A stretch of DNA of 64,000 nt from Devosia ginsengisoli (GCF_024707105.1 NZ_JANQAJ010000011.1:507488-571487); one strand, 5' to 3'; counted from the stretch's first letter, positions 31,047-41,270 are shown. Notes: a model not told the origin generated them from the sequence alone. Translations and numbers: made by a program.

Positions 31047-32173
31047 TGGCCGCGCCGCTGCGTATCCTGCAGGTCATGCGGGCGCCGGTGGGAGGACTTT
31101 TCCGCCATGTGGCGGACCTGACGCGGGTGCTGGCGGCCAATGGCCACGCTGTGGGCCTGGTGGTCGACAGCCTCGCCAATGACGCGCAGACCGAAGGCAA
31201 GCTGGCCGAATTGCTGCCGCATGCGAGCCTGGGCATCCACCGCTTCGCCATGCCGCGCGTGCTGGGCAGGGGTGATCTCAAGACGCCGTTCGCGGTGCGG
31301 CAACTGGCCCGGACGCTCGATATCGACGTGATGCATGGACACGGGGCCAAGGGCGGGTTCTACGCCAGGCTGGCGCTGCTGGGGGGCGGCAAGGCGGTGG
31401 CGCTCTATACGCCGCATGGCGGGGTGCTGCATTTTTCCAGGTCATCGCTGTCCGGCCGGGCGTTCCACTGGCTGGAGCGCGGGCTGATGGCGCGGACCGG
31501 GGCGATCGTGTTCGAGAGCGTTTATGCGCAGACCACGTATTCGGCATTGATCGGCGCCCCCACCTGCCCCACCGAGGTCATCCATAACGGGTTGGCGCCG
31601 GACGAGTTCGTTCCGGTGACACCGGAGCCGGATGCGGCGGATTTCGTGTTTGTCGGCGAATTGCGGGAACTCAAGGGCATTCACGTGCTGGCCGAAGCAC
31701 TGGTCGATGTGAAACGGGCCGACGGAACGCCGGCCAATCTGGTGATGGCGGGCGACGGGCCTAGCCGGAGCGAGTTCGAAGCACAAATCGCCCGGCTGGG
31801 GCTGAGCGAGCGCATCTCGCTGCTGGGCGCGCAGCCGGCGCGGCCGACCTTTGCCAAAGGGCGCATCGCCGTGGTGCCGTCGCTGGCCGAATCCCTGCCC
31901 TATGTGGTGCTGGAAGCGGCGGCGGCGCGACTGCCTGTCATCACCACCAATGTCGGCGGCATTCCCGAGATTTTCGGGCCGACAGCGGCCAGCCTGGTGC
32001 CGGCCGGCGATGCCGCTGCCCTGGGTGCGGCGATGCAACGGGTGCTGGACGATCCCGGCGCGGCGGAGGTGGAGATGCTGACGCGGCTCGCCCATATCGA
32101 AAGCCGGTTTTCGCTGGCCACGATGACCGACGCTATCGAGGCGCTCTACCGGACCGTATTGGCGCGAGGTTGA
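31046..32173 (+). CDS. Family 4 glycosyltransferase (EPS locus)
   Basis: A 375-residue GT-B retaining glycosyltransferase. RILQVMRAPVGGLFRHVADLTRVLAANGH opens the N-terminal acceptor domain, MHGHGAKGG follows, and the donor domain has FVFVGELRELKGIHVLAEAL, VMAGDGPSRSEFE and the catalytic E-x7-E stretch SLAESLPYVVLEAAA. It adds a sugar to the lipid-linked repeat in the cytoplasm. The start overlaps the wza-type stop (TGATG). The donor sugar is not predictable. Confidence 0.9.
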   Translation: MAAPLRILQVMRAPVGGLFRHVADLTRVLAANGHAVGLVVDSLANDAQTEGKLAELLPHASLGIHRFAMPRVLGRGDLKTPFAVRQLARTLDIDVMHGHGAKGGFYARLALLGGGKAVALYTPHGGVLHFSRSSLSGRAFHWLERGLMARTGAIVFESVYAQTTYSALIGAPTCPTEVIHNGLAPDEFVPVTPEPDAADFVFVGELRELKGIHVLAEALVDVKRADGTPANLVMAGDGPSRSEFEAQIARLGLSERISLLGAQPARPTFAKGRIAVVPSLAESLPYVVLEAAAARLPVITTNVGGIPEIFGPTAASLVPAGDAAALGAAMQRVLDDPGAAEVEMLTRLAHIESRFSLATMTDAIEALYRTVLARG

Positions 32174-32244
32174 GGCTTCAACTTCACCTGATATAAACCC
32201 CTTGGACCGACAATACCGGGAGAGTTCTGTTCCGGTAGCGTCCC

Positions 32245-33765
32245 ATGTATCGAGTTGATCCCAAGCAGGCTGTGCTGGAGCACGTGTCCAAACAGAGTGC
32301 CGCAGGCGAAGCGCGGCACCGGCTTTCGGATCAGGCCGAGGCCATTATCGCGGCCCCGGTAGAGCGCGGCATTTCCGGTGCTGTTGTCGTCGGGGTGGCG
32401 CAGGTCGTGGAAGCCGTGCTGCTGGCAGTGCTGGGCTATGGCATCTACGAATATTACGTGGAGCCGGGGCAGCCGACCTTCTATGTCCCGGTGATCCTGG
32501 CCTCGTGCCTGCTGGCCAATGTGCTGTTCAACGCGGCGCGTACCCATCGCATCGCGGCTTACCGCACCGTGTTCAACCAGATCGGCCGCATGCTGATCGG
32601 CTGGACGCTGGTAATGACGCTGCTGACGGTCGGCATCTTCTTTTTCAAGGCGGGAGACCTGTTCTCGCGGGTCTGGCTGATCAGTTGGTATGTCGGCGGG
32701 GCGGCGCTGCTGATTGCGTTCCGCCTGGGCCTGCGGGCGCTAGTGCAGCACTGGACGGCGGCCGGACGGCTGCGCCGCCGCACCGTGATCGTCGGCGGCG
32801 GCAAGGATGCCGAAGTGTTGATCGAGCAGATCCGGGCCAGTGCCAGCAATGACATATTGCTGCTGGGGCTGTTCGACGACCGGATCGACGACCGCTCGCC
32901 CGATGTGGTCGCGGGCTATGCCAAGCTGGGCAAGGTGGCCGACCTCATCGAATTCGCCCGGCGCACACCGGTCGACCTAGTGCTGGTGTCGATGCCGCTG
33001 TCGGCGGAAAAGCGCGTGCTGGACATGCTGACCCAGCTCTGGGTGCTGCCTGTCGATATTCGCCTGTCGGCGCATATGAGCAAGCTCAAATTCACCAACA
33101 AGGCCTATTCCTATGTCGGCGACATCGCCGTGTTCGACATGGCCGACCGGCCGATCTCGGACTGGAACCTCGTCTTCAAATGGGTGTTCGACAAGGTGGT
33201 GGCACTGACGGCGCTGATCCTGCTGTCGCCGGTGATGATCGCGACGGCGATCGCCATCAAGCTCGAAAGCAAGGGTCCGGTGTTCTTCATGCAGACCCGG
33301 CACGGCTTCAACAATGAGCTGATCAAGATCTACAAGTTCCGCTCGATGCGGATCGAGACGCTGGACCACGATGCGGTCAAGCAGGTCACCAAGGGTGACC
33401 CGCGCGTCACTCGCGTCGGACGCTTTATCCGCAAGACCTCGATCGACGAGCTGCCGCAACTGTTCAACGTATTCAGGGGCGAGCTCTCCGTTGTCGGACC
33501 GCGCCCGCATGCGCTGCAGGCCAAGGCCGACAACCTGCTCTATTACGAGGCGGTGGAAGGCTATTTCGCCCGCCATCGCGTCAAACCGGGCATGACAGGC
33601 TGGGCCCAGATCAATGGCTGGCGCGGGGAAACCGACACGATCGACAAGATCATGCAGCGCGTGAACCACGACCTCTACTATATCGAACACTGGTCGATCC
33701 TGTTCGATATCTACATCCTGTTCATGACGCCGATCCGGCTGTTCTCTACTGAAAACGCGTATTGA
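32245..33765 (+). CDS. Undecaprenyl-phosphate sugar phosphotransferase (WbaP/WcaJ family)
   Basis: A 506-residue membrane enzyme that starts each repeat unit by moving a sugar-1-phosphate to undecaprenyl phosphate. It has four or five N-terminal membrane helices, a CoA-binding-like Rossmann domain ([19 protein letters not shown]) and the C-terminal bacterial sugar transferase domain with [51 protein letters not shown] and [16 protein letters not shown]. The full-length form suggests a glucose- or galactose-1-phosphate donor. It sits between a GT4 and a secreted propeller-like protein in the EPS operon. Confidence 0.93.
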   Translation: MYRVDPKQAVLEHVSKQSAAGEARHRLSDQAEAIIAAPVERGISGAVVVGVAQVVEAVLLAVLGYGIYEYYVEPGQPTFYVPVILASCLLANVLFNAARTHRIAAYRTVFNQIGRMLIGWTLVMTLLTVGIFFFKAGDLFSRVWLISWYVGGAALLIAFRLGLRALVQHWTAAGRLRRRTVIVGGGKDAEVLIEQIRASASNDILLLGLFDDRIDDRSPDVVAGYAKLGKVADLIEFARRTPVDLVLVSMPLSAEKRVLDMLTQLWVLPVDIRLSAHMSKLKFTNKAYSYVGDIAVFDMADRPISDWNLVFKWVFDKVVALTALILLSPVMIATAIAIKLESKGPVFFMQTRHGFNNELIKIYKFRSMRIETLDHDAVKQVTKGDPRVTRVGRFIRKTSIDELPQLFNVFRGELSVVGPRPHALQAKADNLLYYEAVEGYFARHRVKPGMTGWAQINGWRGETDTIDKIMQRVNHDLYYIEHWSILFDIYILFMTPIRLFSTENAY

Positions 33766-33769
33766 TCGC

Positions 33770-35224
33770 ATGACCGGACCTGCCACGCTCGGTGTTACAG
33801 GCGTCATCGCCCTGACCGTCCTGGGGATGTCGGCCAGTGGGCCGGCACGCGCCATGGATGATATCTGCATCGACTGCGTCGAGGTGCGGGTCGGAACGCC
33901 CATCGTCATCCGAGGCCCCTTCCCCGACGAGCTGGACGCCACCTTCACGGCGCTGAAACTGCCCGACGGCACATTTCGCGGCTTCAGCGCCAATGGATCG
34001 ACCTATGCCGTGGATGGTCCGACGCTGCAGGATATGGGGGGCCAGCGGCGCGATGTGCTGCAGGCGGGCGGACCCGGAAGCGTCAATGACTGCGGTCGCT
34101 GGCTGACCTCGCTGACGCGTTCCGAAGGCAGCATTCTCGGCTTCGTGCACCAGGAACGCGACTGCGACTACGACCAGGGACGCACCGAGAAGTCGATGGC
34201 CATTGCGCGCTCTGCGGACGAGGGCCTGACCTGGACGGACCTGGGGACCGTCATCACCGGGACGGACCTGGCCCGGCAGGACGGCGTTACCGGCGAAGGC
34301 GACTGCACGATGGTCGATGGCTTCGATGGCTATCTCTATGGCTATTGCCTGCGGAATTCCGACTGGCAGACCATCGTGACCCGGGCGCCGGCAAGCGCCC
34401 CGACGGACTGGCATAAATATTACGAGGGCGGCTGGAGCGAACCGGGCCTGGGCGGCAGGGCCACCGATATCGGCTTCGTCGGGACCGGGGCGGGTTACCT
34501 CAGGGAACAGGGCCTGGTTGCGGCCGTGGCAACCGATCCGTGGTTCGGCGGGGTGCGGCTGTCGCTATCGCGGGACAAGCTGACATTCACCGATCTGGCC
34601 GAGCCGCTGCTCACCATTGACGGCTCCGACTGGAACCGTCCGGCGGACACCGACCTCGTTGCCTATGCGACGATCATGAATCCCGAAGACGGCAGCAATG
34701 TCGTCGATTCGCACTTTCTGCTGACCTATATCTATGTGCCGCAAGGCCGGGGCTTCGAAAGCCGCTACCTGGTTTTTCAGGACGTGTCGCTGACGGTGCA
34801 GGATGAACCGGTGGCGGTCCAGGCCGGAATGGCGCTGACCCGATGGTCCGATCCGGACCGGGGGCTCTATGTGACCTCCAGCGGTCCGCTGACCGGCGAC
34901 CGGCAGTCCTACCGCCGCGACAAAATCGTGGCCTATATGCTGACCCGCGCGCCCGAAGGCGCGGCGAGCGTCAAATTTGCCGAATGCGCCAGCACCCTGC
35001 CCGGCCACCTGGACCACCTGCTTGCCGAAGACGGAACCTGCCAGGCCGCGGGCTATGCGCGGGAGCGCACCGCCGGCTGGCTCTATGCGGGGGCGCAACC
35101 GGGAACGGTGCCGGTCTATCGCTGCGTCGATGAGGCGGCGCAAACGCATTTCGCTTCGAGCGCGGACGATTGCGAAGGCCTTGGCTCCAGGGAATTCCTG
35201 CTTGGATACGGACTGACGCCATGA
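33770..35224 (+). CDS. Secreted propeller-like protein with DUF5648-like tail (unknown enzyme)
   Basis: A 484-residue exported protein: signal peptide to about residue 28 (SASGPARA). The main region has features of sialidase or GH43/GH117-type beta-propellers: an Asp-box-like SADEGLTWTDLG, several WxD and glycine turns, and paired cysteines (ICIDC, NDCGRW). The last 45 residues (VPVYRCVDEAAQTHFASS, then GSREFLLGY) resemble the DUF5648 repeat seen in secreted proteins. It starts five bases after the sugar phosphotransferase stop and overlaps the ligase-like gene by four bases, so it is tightly built into the EPS operon. It could be a lyase, glycosidase or binding protein for the EPS. I do not recognise a named family. 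Confidence 0.7.
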   Translation: MTGPATLGVTGVIALTVLGMSASGPARAMDDICIDCVEVRVGTPIVIRGPFPDELDATFTALKLPDGTFRGFSANGSTYAVDGPTLQDMGGQRRDVLQAGGPGSVNDCGRWLTSLTRSEGSILGFVHQERDCDYDQGRTEKSMAIARSADEGLTWTDLGTVITGTDLARQDGVTGEGDCTMVDGFDGYLYGYCLRNSDWQTIVTRAPASAPTDWHKYYEGGWSEPGLGGRATDIGFVGTGAGYLREQGLVAAVATDPWFGGVRLSLSRDKLTFTDLAEPLLTIDGSDWNRPADTDLVAYATIMNPEDGSNVVDSHFLLTYIYVPQGRGFESRYLVFQDVSLTVQDEPVAVQAGMALTRWSDPDRGLYVTSSGPLTGDRQSYRRDKIVAYMLTRAPEGAASVKFAECASTLPGHLDHLLAEDGTCQAAGYARERTAGWLYAGAQPGTVPVYRCVDEAAQTHFASSADDCEGLGSREFLLGYGLTP

Positions 35225-36540
35225 GCACGGATGTGAACACCGGCAGCGGCATGCAGAGTACGGGAGTCAGTCTCTCCGGCCTGAGATTTGCCCTGTTTTC
35301 GACGCGCAACCTGATGTTCCTGGTCGCCGTGGTGGCCATGAACTATACGCTGATGCGGCCCTCGCCGGTCGATATGCTCTATATCGCGTCCTTCCTGATC
35401 ACCTTCGTCTATATGACACTCTTTCCCAAGATGGAGGTGACGCGCCGGGCGCTGTTCCTGGCGCTGCTGCTGGGTGGATGGGCGCTGTCCTATTTCATCG
35501 CTTCGCTGCCGCATCTGGACGAGGAATTCGTCACCTTCGAGCTGCTGGCCAAGACCTTCGCCATCTCGATCGGCATCATCGCCGCCTTCGTGTCGATGAG
35601 CTGGAGCCGGCAGCATTTCGAGACCTTCATGCGGGTCTACATCTTCTCCTGCGTCATCGCCTCGATCCTCGGCACGATCGGCTTCCTGACCCAGATGGAA
35701 CTGCTGACATGGGACGGGCGGGCCAAGGGCCTGATCGACGATCCCAACATGTATGGCTCGTTCCTGATTCCGGCCGTGGTGTTCTGCGCCTATTTCCTGT
35801 CCCGCGGCCAGGGCAGCCGGATACTGCTCAGCGGCGCGCTGGCCATTGTCCTGCTTGGCATCCTGCTGTCGTTCTCGCGCATCGCCGTGGTCGCGTCGAT
35901 GTTCTGCATGTTTGCCTATATCTTCTTCCACAATCGCAGGAGCCCGCGCCGACTGATGATGATCATCGGCGGCCTGCTGGTGACCGGCATCCTGCTGTTC
36001 GCCTTTGCCAGCCTCACCTCGGCTGAATTCACCGAAAAGCTGCTGGACCGGCTTACCTTCGCCAAGTCCTACGACCTTGGCGAGGAAGGGCGATATCACC
36101 GCTATCTGCTGGTGCTGCCGATGATCATGCAGAACCCCATCGGCGTGGGGGTGTTGCAGTTGGAGAAAATCTTCCCCGAGCCGATCCACAACATCTGGCT
36201 GAGTTCGTTCGTCAACTATGGCTGGGGCGGCGGCCTGAGCTATGTCACGCTCGCCATCGGCAGCATTGTCGTGTCGTTCCGAAACTACCGGCGGACGAAA
36301 AACGAAATCACCATCGCGCTGCTGATCTCACTTGTCGGCATCGTCTTCTGTTCGACACTGCATGAGGGCGAGCATTGGCGGCACTCATGGCTGTTCTATG
36401 GTCTGGTATGGGGCCTGAACGTGTTCAACCCCGGCTTTTACGCAAAGCAGAGCGAAACAGCCCCACGCCCCAAACAGCGGGCGAGCGTGGCGACTGTGCG
36501 ACCACGGGTTGCTCAGGGCCAGAGGGCGCCGCGCAGGTAG
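35221..36540 (+). CDS. O-antigen ligase/Wzy-type polymerase-like membrane protein
   Basis: A 439-residue protein with about eleven membrane helices and a periplasmic segment (FTEKLLDRLTFAKSYDLGEEGRYHRYLLVLPMIMQNPIGVGV) typical of the Wzy/WaaL superfamily, including GRYHRY and HNIWLSSFVNYGW with the conserved His region. It would polymerise or transfer the lipid-linked repeats. The C-terminal tail is basic and poorly conserved. ATGA overlap with the propeller gene gives coupling. The final 28 bases overlap the convergent phosphotransferase gene. No Wzx flippase is seen nearby. Confidence 0.85.
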   Translation: MSTDVNTGSGMQSTGVSLSGLRFALFSTRNLMFLVAVVAMNYTLMRPSPVDMLYIASFLITFVYMTLFPKMEVTRRALFLALLLGGWALSYFIASLPHLDEEFVTFELLAKTFAISIGIIAAFVSMSWSRQHFETFMRVYIFSCVIASILGTIGFLTQMELLTWDGRAKGLIDDPNMYGSFLIPAVVFCAYFLSRGQGSRILLSGALAIVLLGILLSFSRIAVVASMFCMFAYIFFHNRRSPRRLMMIIGGLLVTGILLFAFASLTSAEFTEKLLDRLTFAKSYDLGEEGRYHRYLLVLPMIMQNPIGVGVLQLEKIFPEPIHNIWLSSFVNYGWGGGLSYVTLAIGSIVVSFRNYRRTKNEITIALLISLVGIVFCSTLHEGEHWRHSWLFYGLVWGLNVFNPGFYAKQSETAPRPKQRASVATVRPRVAQGQRAPRR

Positions 36541-37484
36541 CGTTCGGCGAGCCGCGCCGTGCCGTCGGCGAAGCCTTCCATATGCTGCTGGGCGAGGTTC
36601 GTTTCGGCATGCGAGCCGATCCAGGCCAGGAGCGCCATGCGACGCAGCATGACCATGGCGTCGATGGCGGCAATGTCTTCGGCAGCGAGCTGGCGCACGG
36701 ACTGGTAGCCATTGAGCCAGGCGGCCTTGAGGACAGGAATGGCCGGGCTGGTCTCGTGGAACGAGATGGCGGCGGCAAAGTCGTAGGCGAACCAGCAGAA
36801 GCCGCAATCGTCGAAATCGATCAGCGTGACCTTGTCGCCGTCGACCAGCAGGTTGCCCAGGCGCATATCGGCATGGATCAGCCCGTAGCGGTCGGGGCTG
36901 GTGCCATAGGCGGCCAGGCGCAGCCAGAGCGCCGAATCCAGCCGGTCGAGCACGGGCCTGTTGTCGCGATTGACGCCGGGCGCAATGCGCCAGTCGCCCC
37001 ACAGGCCATCCGAATCCAGAATGGTGGCGGCCTGCCAGACCTGGCGCTCGAAGCCCGGCGGACGCTGCCAGGTCGTGACGTGGTTGTGCATGGTGGCGGC
37101 ATAGGTGCCGAGCGTGACGAACAGGTCGTCCAGCTTGCCCTCGGGCTGCGGCTCGCTGCCGGGGATATGGCGGAACAGCACGGCCAGGCGTTCGCCATCA
37201 CCCGTGTCGAAAAGCTGCAGCGCCTGGCCGTCGCGGCCGGGAACCGGCTCGGGAATGGGGAGCGAGGTATCCTGCCGCAGGGCCTGCAGCCAGGCCAGTT
37301 CGCTCTCGATCGAGCCGCGGGACTGGTAGCCGGCGCGATGGATGCGCAGGGTGAAACTGCCGCGTGCCGGGGTATCGAGCTGAAAGGTGTGGTTTTCGGA
37401 GTGGTTGATGAGTCGGGCTGCCGCGCCTTCGACTTCATCCCAGCATGCCAGTACGGGCTCTATTTCGCGCGCCGTCAGCGGCAT
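36513..37484 (-). CDS. Aminoglycoside/choline-kinase-like phosphotransferase
   Basis: A 323-residue APH-fold kinase. The catalytic loop GLIHADMRLGNLLVDG carries the HxDxxxxN motif and LIDFDDCGF provides the metal-binding Asp. An N-terminal HTFQL and TLRIHRAGYQ hold the ATP lysine-equivalent region (with Arg/His in place of the usual Lys, to check). The family includes homoserine kinase type II, choline kinase and aminoglycoside kinases; the substrate is unclear. Convergent with the EPS operon, overlapping its last gene by 28 bases. Start ATG 37484. Confidence 0.83.
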   Translation of the reverse strand: MPLTAREIEPVLACWDEVEGAAARLINHSENHTFQLDTPARGSFTLRIHRAGYQSRGSIESELAWLQALRQDTSLPIPEPVPGRDGQALQLFDTGDGERLAVLFRHIPGSEPQPEGKLDDLFVTLGTYAATMHNHVTTWQRPPGFERQVWQAATILDSDGLWGDWRIAPGVNRDNRPVLDRLDSALWLRLAAYGTSPDRYGLIHADMRLGNLLVDGDKVTLIDFDDCGFCWFAYDFAAAISFHETSPAIPVLKAAWLNGYQSVRQLAAEDIAAIDAMVMLRRMALLAWIGSHAETNLAQQHMEGFADGTARLAERYLRGALWP

Positions 37485-37550
37485 CTGCAAGGCTCCAGAC
37501 CGGCAGCGCCGCGCCGATGCCGGGCGGCGCAAGCTCTGCGAAAGTGAGAA

Positions 37551-37627
37551 TGGTCGGAGCGGCCGGATTTGAACCGACGACCCTTTGTCCCCCAGACAAA
37601 TGCGCTACCAGGCTGCGCTACGCCCCG
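37551..37627 (-). tRNA. tRNA-Pro (GGG)
   Basis: A 77-nt minus-strand cloverleaf including CCA. The acceptor CGGGGCG pairs near TCCGACCA, the anticodon loop reads CTGGGGG giving GGG, and the T-arm is GTCGGTTCAAATCC. Intergenic between the phosphotransferase and aroQ. Confidence 0.93.
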
Positions 37628-37719
37628 ACTGGCCCGTGACATAGACAAGCTGGGCATCAGAGGCAAGAGGCGATTTTGCCCGAAATGGCACAAACGGAAA
37701 ATTCAACGCCGAACGCACC

Positions 37720-38157
37720 CTAGATGCGCTCGGCCAACATTGCCAGCATGGCCGTGACGGCGGTGGCGTAGCCGCGGGCGCCCAGGCCGGCCATGACGGC
37801 ATCGGCGCGCATGGAGACGTAGGAGCGGTGGTAGATCGGCTCGCGCTTGTGGATGTTGGAGATGTGGAACTCGATGACGGGGCCCTCGAACATCTTGAGG
37901 GCGTCCAGGAGCGCCAGCGAGGTGAAGGTGAAGGCGGCGGGATTGATGATGATGCCGGCGCCCTCGTCGATGGCCTCGTGCACAAGATCGATCAGCTTTT
38001 CCTCGCTGTTGGTCTGGTGGAAGGTGATAGGCCGGTCGCCGGCGGTGGCGCGGCAGATCTGCTCGACCTCGGCCAATGTGGTGGTGCCGTAGATGGACGG
38101 TTCGCGCTTGCCCAACCGATTGAGGTTGGGGCCGTTGAGGACATAGATCGGTTTCAC
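37720..38157 (-). CDS. aroQ: Type II 3-dehydroquinate dehydratase, catabolic-type variant
   Basis: A 145-residue enzyme interconverting 3-dehydroquinate and 3-dehydroshikimate. It has [20 protein letters not shown] (catalytic Tyr23), NSEEKLIDL, and HISNIHKRE with His98 and the following Ser/Asn. The segment normally NPGAYTHTS reads NPAAFTFTS at 72-80: the substrate-contacting histidine is a phenylalanine. The lid Arg and Tyr are retained. It is the last gene of the TRAP transporter operon (four-base overlap with dctM), so the role is probably quinate breakdown rather than aromatic synthesis; direction and rate are inferred. Confidence 0.88.
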   Translation of the reverse strand: MKPIYVLNGPNLNRLGKREPSIYGTTTLAEVEQICRATAGDRPITFHQTNSEEKLIDLVHEAIDEGAGIIINPAAFTFTSLALLDALKMFEGPVIEFHISNIHKREPIYHRSYVSMRADAVMAGLGARGYATAVTAMLAMLAERI

Positions 38158-39464
38158 AGCCCTGCCCCGCCATAGCCGAACATTCGGGGCAGCCAGAGCA
38201 CCGTTTCGGGCACGAAGGTGAAGAGGATCAGCGCCAGCACCAACCCGCCGAGGAAGGGCAGGACATCGCCGACAATGGCCTTCATCGGCGCGCCGGATAT
38301 GCGCGTCATGATGAAGAGCAGCAGGCCATAGGGCGGCGTCACCAGGCCCAGCATGATATTGACAACCACGACCACGCCGAAATGCACCATGTCGATGCCC
38401 AGCGCCGAGGCGGTGGGGATCAGCACCGGCACGATGACCAGCAGGATGGTGGTGCCTTCGAGCACGCAGCCCAGGATCAGCAGCAGGATATTGACCGCGA
38501 TCAGGAAGGTGATCGGGTTGAGGTCCCAGGAGAGCAGAATGGCGCTGAGGCTGTGCGGGATGTTCTCTATGGTGACGACATAGTTGAACACCAGCGCGCC
38601 GGCGATCAGCATGCCGATGGAGGCGGTGGTCTTGGCTGATGTCAGCAGCGCCGCGTAGAGATCGGGCAGCTTGACGCTGCGATAGACGACGATGGAGACG
38701 ACCAGCGCATAGAAGGCGGCGACGGCAGCAGCCTCGGTCGGCGTGGTGATGCCGCCATAGATGCCGTACATCAAGACGATGGGCATGAAGAGCACCGGCA
38801 AAGCATGCCAGGTCATCTTCGGCAGTTGGCGCAGCGGCACCGGCTTTTCGACGGGGAAGTTGCGCGTGCGGGCAGTGACCGCGACCTGGACCATCATGAC
38901 GCCGGCCATCAGCAGGCCCGGCACGACGCCGGCCAGGAACAGGTAGCCGATGGAGGCATCGGCTATCAGCGCATAGAGCACCATGGGAATGGAGGGCGGG
39001 ATGATCGGCCCGATGACGGCGGTGACGGCGGTCAGCGCGGCGGCGAAGCTGGGCGTATACTTGTTATCCTGCGTCATCATGTGCTGCATCATCTTGCCCG
39101 AGCCGGCGGCATCGGCGATGGCCGAGCCGGACATGCCGGCGAAGACGATGGATTGCAGGATATTGACCTGGGCCAGCCCGCCCCGGAAGCGGCCGACAAC
39201 GGCGTCGCACCAGCGCAGCAGGCGCTCGGACAGGGTGCCCGAATTCATGATCTCGGCAGCGAGGATGAAGAGCGGCACGGCCAGCATGATGTAGTTGGAA
39301 TACATGCCGTTGAGGAACTGCTCGGCGACGATGCCCATGTCCTGCCCGCGCATCAGCAGGTAGAGCACGGAAGCGCAGATCATGGAGAGGCCCATGGGCA
39401 GGCCGAACACCGACAGCGCGATGATCAGCCCGAGGGCGAGGGTGAAAGCGGTGGAGAGGATCAT
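38154..39464 (-). CDS. TRAP transporter large permease (DctM)
   Basis: A 436-residue protein with about twelve membrane helices of the DctM/SiaM family, starting [22 protein letters not shown] and including [37 protein letters not shown], the C-terminal [22 protein letters not shown] and the last helix pair. It forms the sodium-driven translocation part with the small subunit. ATGA overlap with dctQ upstream and with aroQ downstream shows one transcript. Substrate inferred as quinate/shikimate from context. Confidence 0.93.
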   Translation of the reverse strand: MILSTAFTLALGLIIALSVFGLPMGLSMICASVLYLLMRGQDMGIVAEQFLNGMYSNYIMLAVPLFILAAEIMNSGTLSERLLRWCDAVVGRFRGGLAQVNILQSIVFAGMSGSAIADAAGSGKMMQHMMTQDNKYTPSFAAALTAVTAVIGPIIPPSIPMVLYALIADASIGYLFLAGVVPGLLMAGVMMVQVAVTARTRNFPVEKPVPLRQLPKMTWHALPVLFMPIVLMYGIYGGITTPTEAAAVAAFYALVVSIVVYRSVKLPDLYAALLTSAKTTASIGMLIAGALVFNYVVTIENIPHSLSAILLSWDLNPITFLIAVNILLLILGCVLEGTTILLVIVPVLIPTASALGIDMVHFGVVVVVNIMLGLVTPPYGLLLFIMTRISGAPMKAIVGDVLPFLGGLVLALILFTFVPETVLWLPRMFGYGGAGL

Positions 39465-39979
39465 ATGCCGGAGCTCGCCTTGGTCGGATCGAACGCTTCG
39501 GGGCCCTTGCCCCAGATGGCCTGGCAACCGAGCCAGAACTGGCGGACGATGGTGGCCACCGCGAAGATGGCGTAGATGGAATAGAGCCAGTCGAACCGGA
39601 TCTTGAGATAGGCGGTCTTCTCGACCTTCATAAACAACACGTAGTCGATGACCGCGGGCAGCGAGATGGCGAAGAAGAAGATGAGGGTGATGGCCGTCGC
39701 CACCACCATGGCCCGCCGCCAGCGGTCGCTGACCGCCGAATAGACGATGTCGAAGCGGATTTCCTCGCTGTCGCGCACCACGAAGGCGGTGCCGAACAGG
39801 ACCATCCACAGCCACATGATGACGCTGATTTCGTGCGTCCAACCGATGGGCAGGTTGAGGATGTAGCGGAAGACGATCTGCAGGATGAACACCGAAAACA
39901 TGACGGCGAGCATGGCTGCGAGGATGTTTTCAGCGCGCGCATAGAGCCACGCGCCGAGGCCGGCAAGTCGGGAATTCAT
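39461..39979 (-). CDS. TRAP transporter small permease (DctQ)
   Basis: A 172-residue protein with four membrane helices and the DctQ pattern: FRYILNLPIGWTHEISVIMWLWMVLFGTAFVVRDSEEIRFD. The small subunit structurally supports DctM. The ATG at 39979 follows GGAGACTGCTG; longer frames have no ribosome site. Second in the operon dctP-dctQ-dctM-aroQ. Confidence 0.92.
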   Translation of the reverse strand: MNSRLAGLGAWLYARAENILAAMLAVMFSVFILQIVFRYILNLPIGWTHEISVIMWLWMVLFGTAFVVRDSEEIRFDIVYSAVSDRWRRAMVVATAITLIFFFAISLPAVIDYVLFMKVEKTAYLKIRFDWLYSIYAIFAVATIVRQFWLGCQAIWGKGPEAFDPTKASSGI

Positions 39980-40056
39980 CAGCAGTCTCCGAGGCGGAGG
40001 TCTCGCCGGATGCGGCGGTACCGGCAAAACCGCTACCGCCGCCGTCCGGAGGAAGT

Positions 40057-41037
40057 CTAGAGGGCGTTGATGCGGTCGATCACGCCTTCCGGCCAGTCCT
40101 TGGCTAGGTCGGATTCCAGATACATCTGCTGGGCATGAGTGCGGAAGGCATCCAGGTCCGGCTCATAGATGTTGAGGCCCACGGTCTTGAATTGCTCGAG
40201 CAGTTCGGCTTCGCGGTCGAGGTGAGCCTGCTGGCTGAAATCGATGGCTGCCGTGGCGGCCGCCTGTACCTTGCCCTGCTGTTCGGGCGTCATGGCATTC
40301 CAGGCATCGCCCGAGATGACCAGGAGGTCATAGCCCACCAGATGCGAGGTCAGCACGATCTGGTTCATCACTTCGTAGAACTTCATGTTCTCGACGTTGG
40401 GCAGCGGATTGTCCTGGCCATCGATGGCGCCCGTCTGCAGGCCCGTATAGACCTCGGCATAGGCCATCGGCGTGGGATTGGCGCCCAGCGCCTCGCCCAG
40501 GAACTGCCAGGCATCGCCACCGGGCATGCGCAGCTTGATGCCGGTCATGTCGTCGGGCGTCATGATCTTCTTGTCGCCGCGCAGGCCAACCTGGCGGGCG
40601 CCGAAATAGGTCGGACCCAGAATGTGGATGCCGAGCTGGTCTTCGGCCATCTGCTTGAACTCGGCGCCGACATCGCTGTCGAAGAAGGTGCGCAGGTGGG
40701 CCGCGTCACGGAACAGATAGGCCGAGGTCAGCACCGACCAGGCCGGAATCTGGTTGGACACGTCCTGCGGGGCGATATTGCCCATTTCCAGGTTCCCGCG
40801 CTGCAAGGCCACCAGCTCGGTGCCCTGCTTGAACAGGTTGCCGCCATAATAGGGCTCGAGGGTGAAATCCTCGATGATCTGGCTGGCGAACAGGTCCATC
40901 ATCTCGGCGCGGATATCCTCGGCCGAGAACACCGCCGAAAACCGCAGCACCGGCTTGTCCTGAGCCATGGCGGGCATTGCGGCCGCCAGCATCAGGCCAC
41001 CAAGCAGCACCGCGCGGCGCGTGAATCCAAAACGCAT
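40057..41037 (-). CDS. TRAP transporter periplasmic substrate-binding protein (DctP)
   Basis: A 326-residue exported protein with a signal peptide (FTRRAVLLGGLMLAAAMPAMAQ) and the DctP fold: ...MPGGDAWQFLGEALGANPTPMAYAEVYTGLQTGAIDGQDNPLPNV, in which the Arg of KLRMPGG usually grips the carboxylate of the ligand. A carboxylic acid is thus expected, in line with quinate or shikimate. The start at 41037 follows GGGAGGATGACA. A 14-bp operator lies 90 bases upstream. First gene of the TRAP-aroQ operon. Confidence 0.92.
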   Translation of the reverse strand: MRFGFTRRAVLLGGLMLAAAMPAMAQDKPVLRFSAVFSAEDIRAEMMDLFASQIIEDFTLEPYYGGNLFKQGTELVALQRGNLEMGNIAPQDVSNQIPAWSVLTSAYLFRDAAHLRTFFDSDVGAEFKQMAEDQLGIHILGPTYFGARQVGLRGDKKIMTPDDMTGIKLRMPGGDAWQFLGEALGANPTPMAYAEVYTGLQTGAIDGQDNPLPNVENMKFYEVMNQIVLTSHLVGYDLLVISGDAWNAMTPEQQGKVQAAATAAIDFSQQAHLDREAELLEQFKTVGLNIYEPDLDAFRTHAQQMYLESDLAKDWPEGVIDRINAL

Positions 41038-41126
41038 TGTCATCCTCCCATTTGTCGCCTGTGATCCAGGCATCCTCACCGGACGCTCGGCTGTTTCGCC
41101 GTCGTTTCCGTCCCGATGCACAATGT

Positions 41127-41140
41127 ACGAAATAGTTCGT
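41127..41140. promoter_or_regulatory. Palindromic operator of the quinate cluster, site 1
   Basis: ACGAAATAGTTCGT, nearly palindromic, with the preceding bases AATGT as at the other two sites (42970-42983 and 44060-44073). It lies between the divergent TRAP operon and the GntR gene. Confidence 0.65.
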
Positions 41141-41270
41141 TCAAGTCAATGGCCGTTTCCGATCGGTGGAAAACTAGCTGCGCCTTCCTCATTTGTCATG
41201 CGTTTTTTAATTTATATGAGATTTTATCATCGCTTTGACGTTGTCGGCCTTCCCGGGTAGAAAGGCCGAA

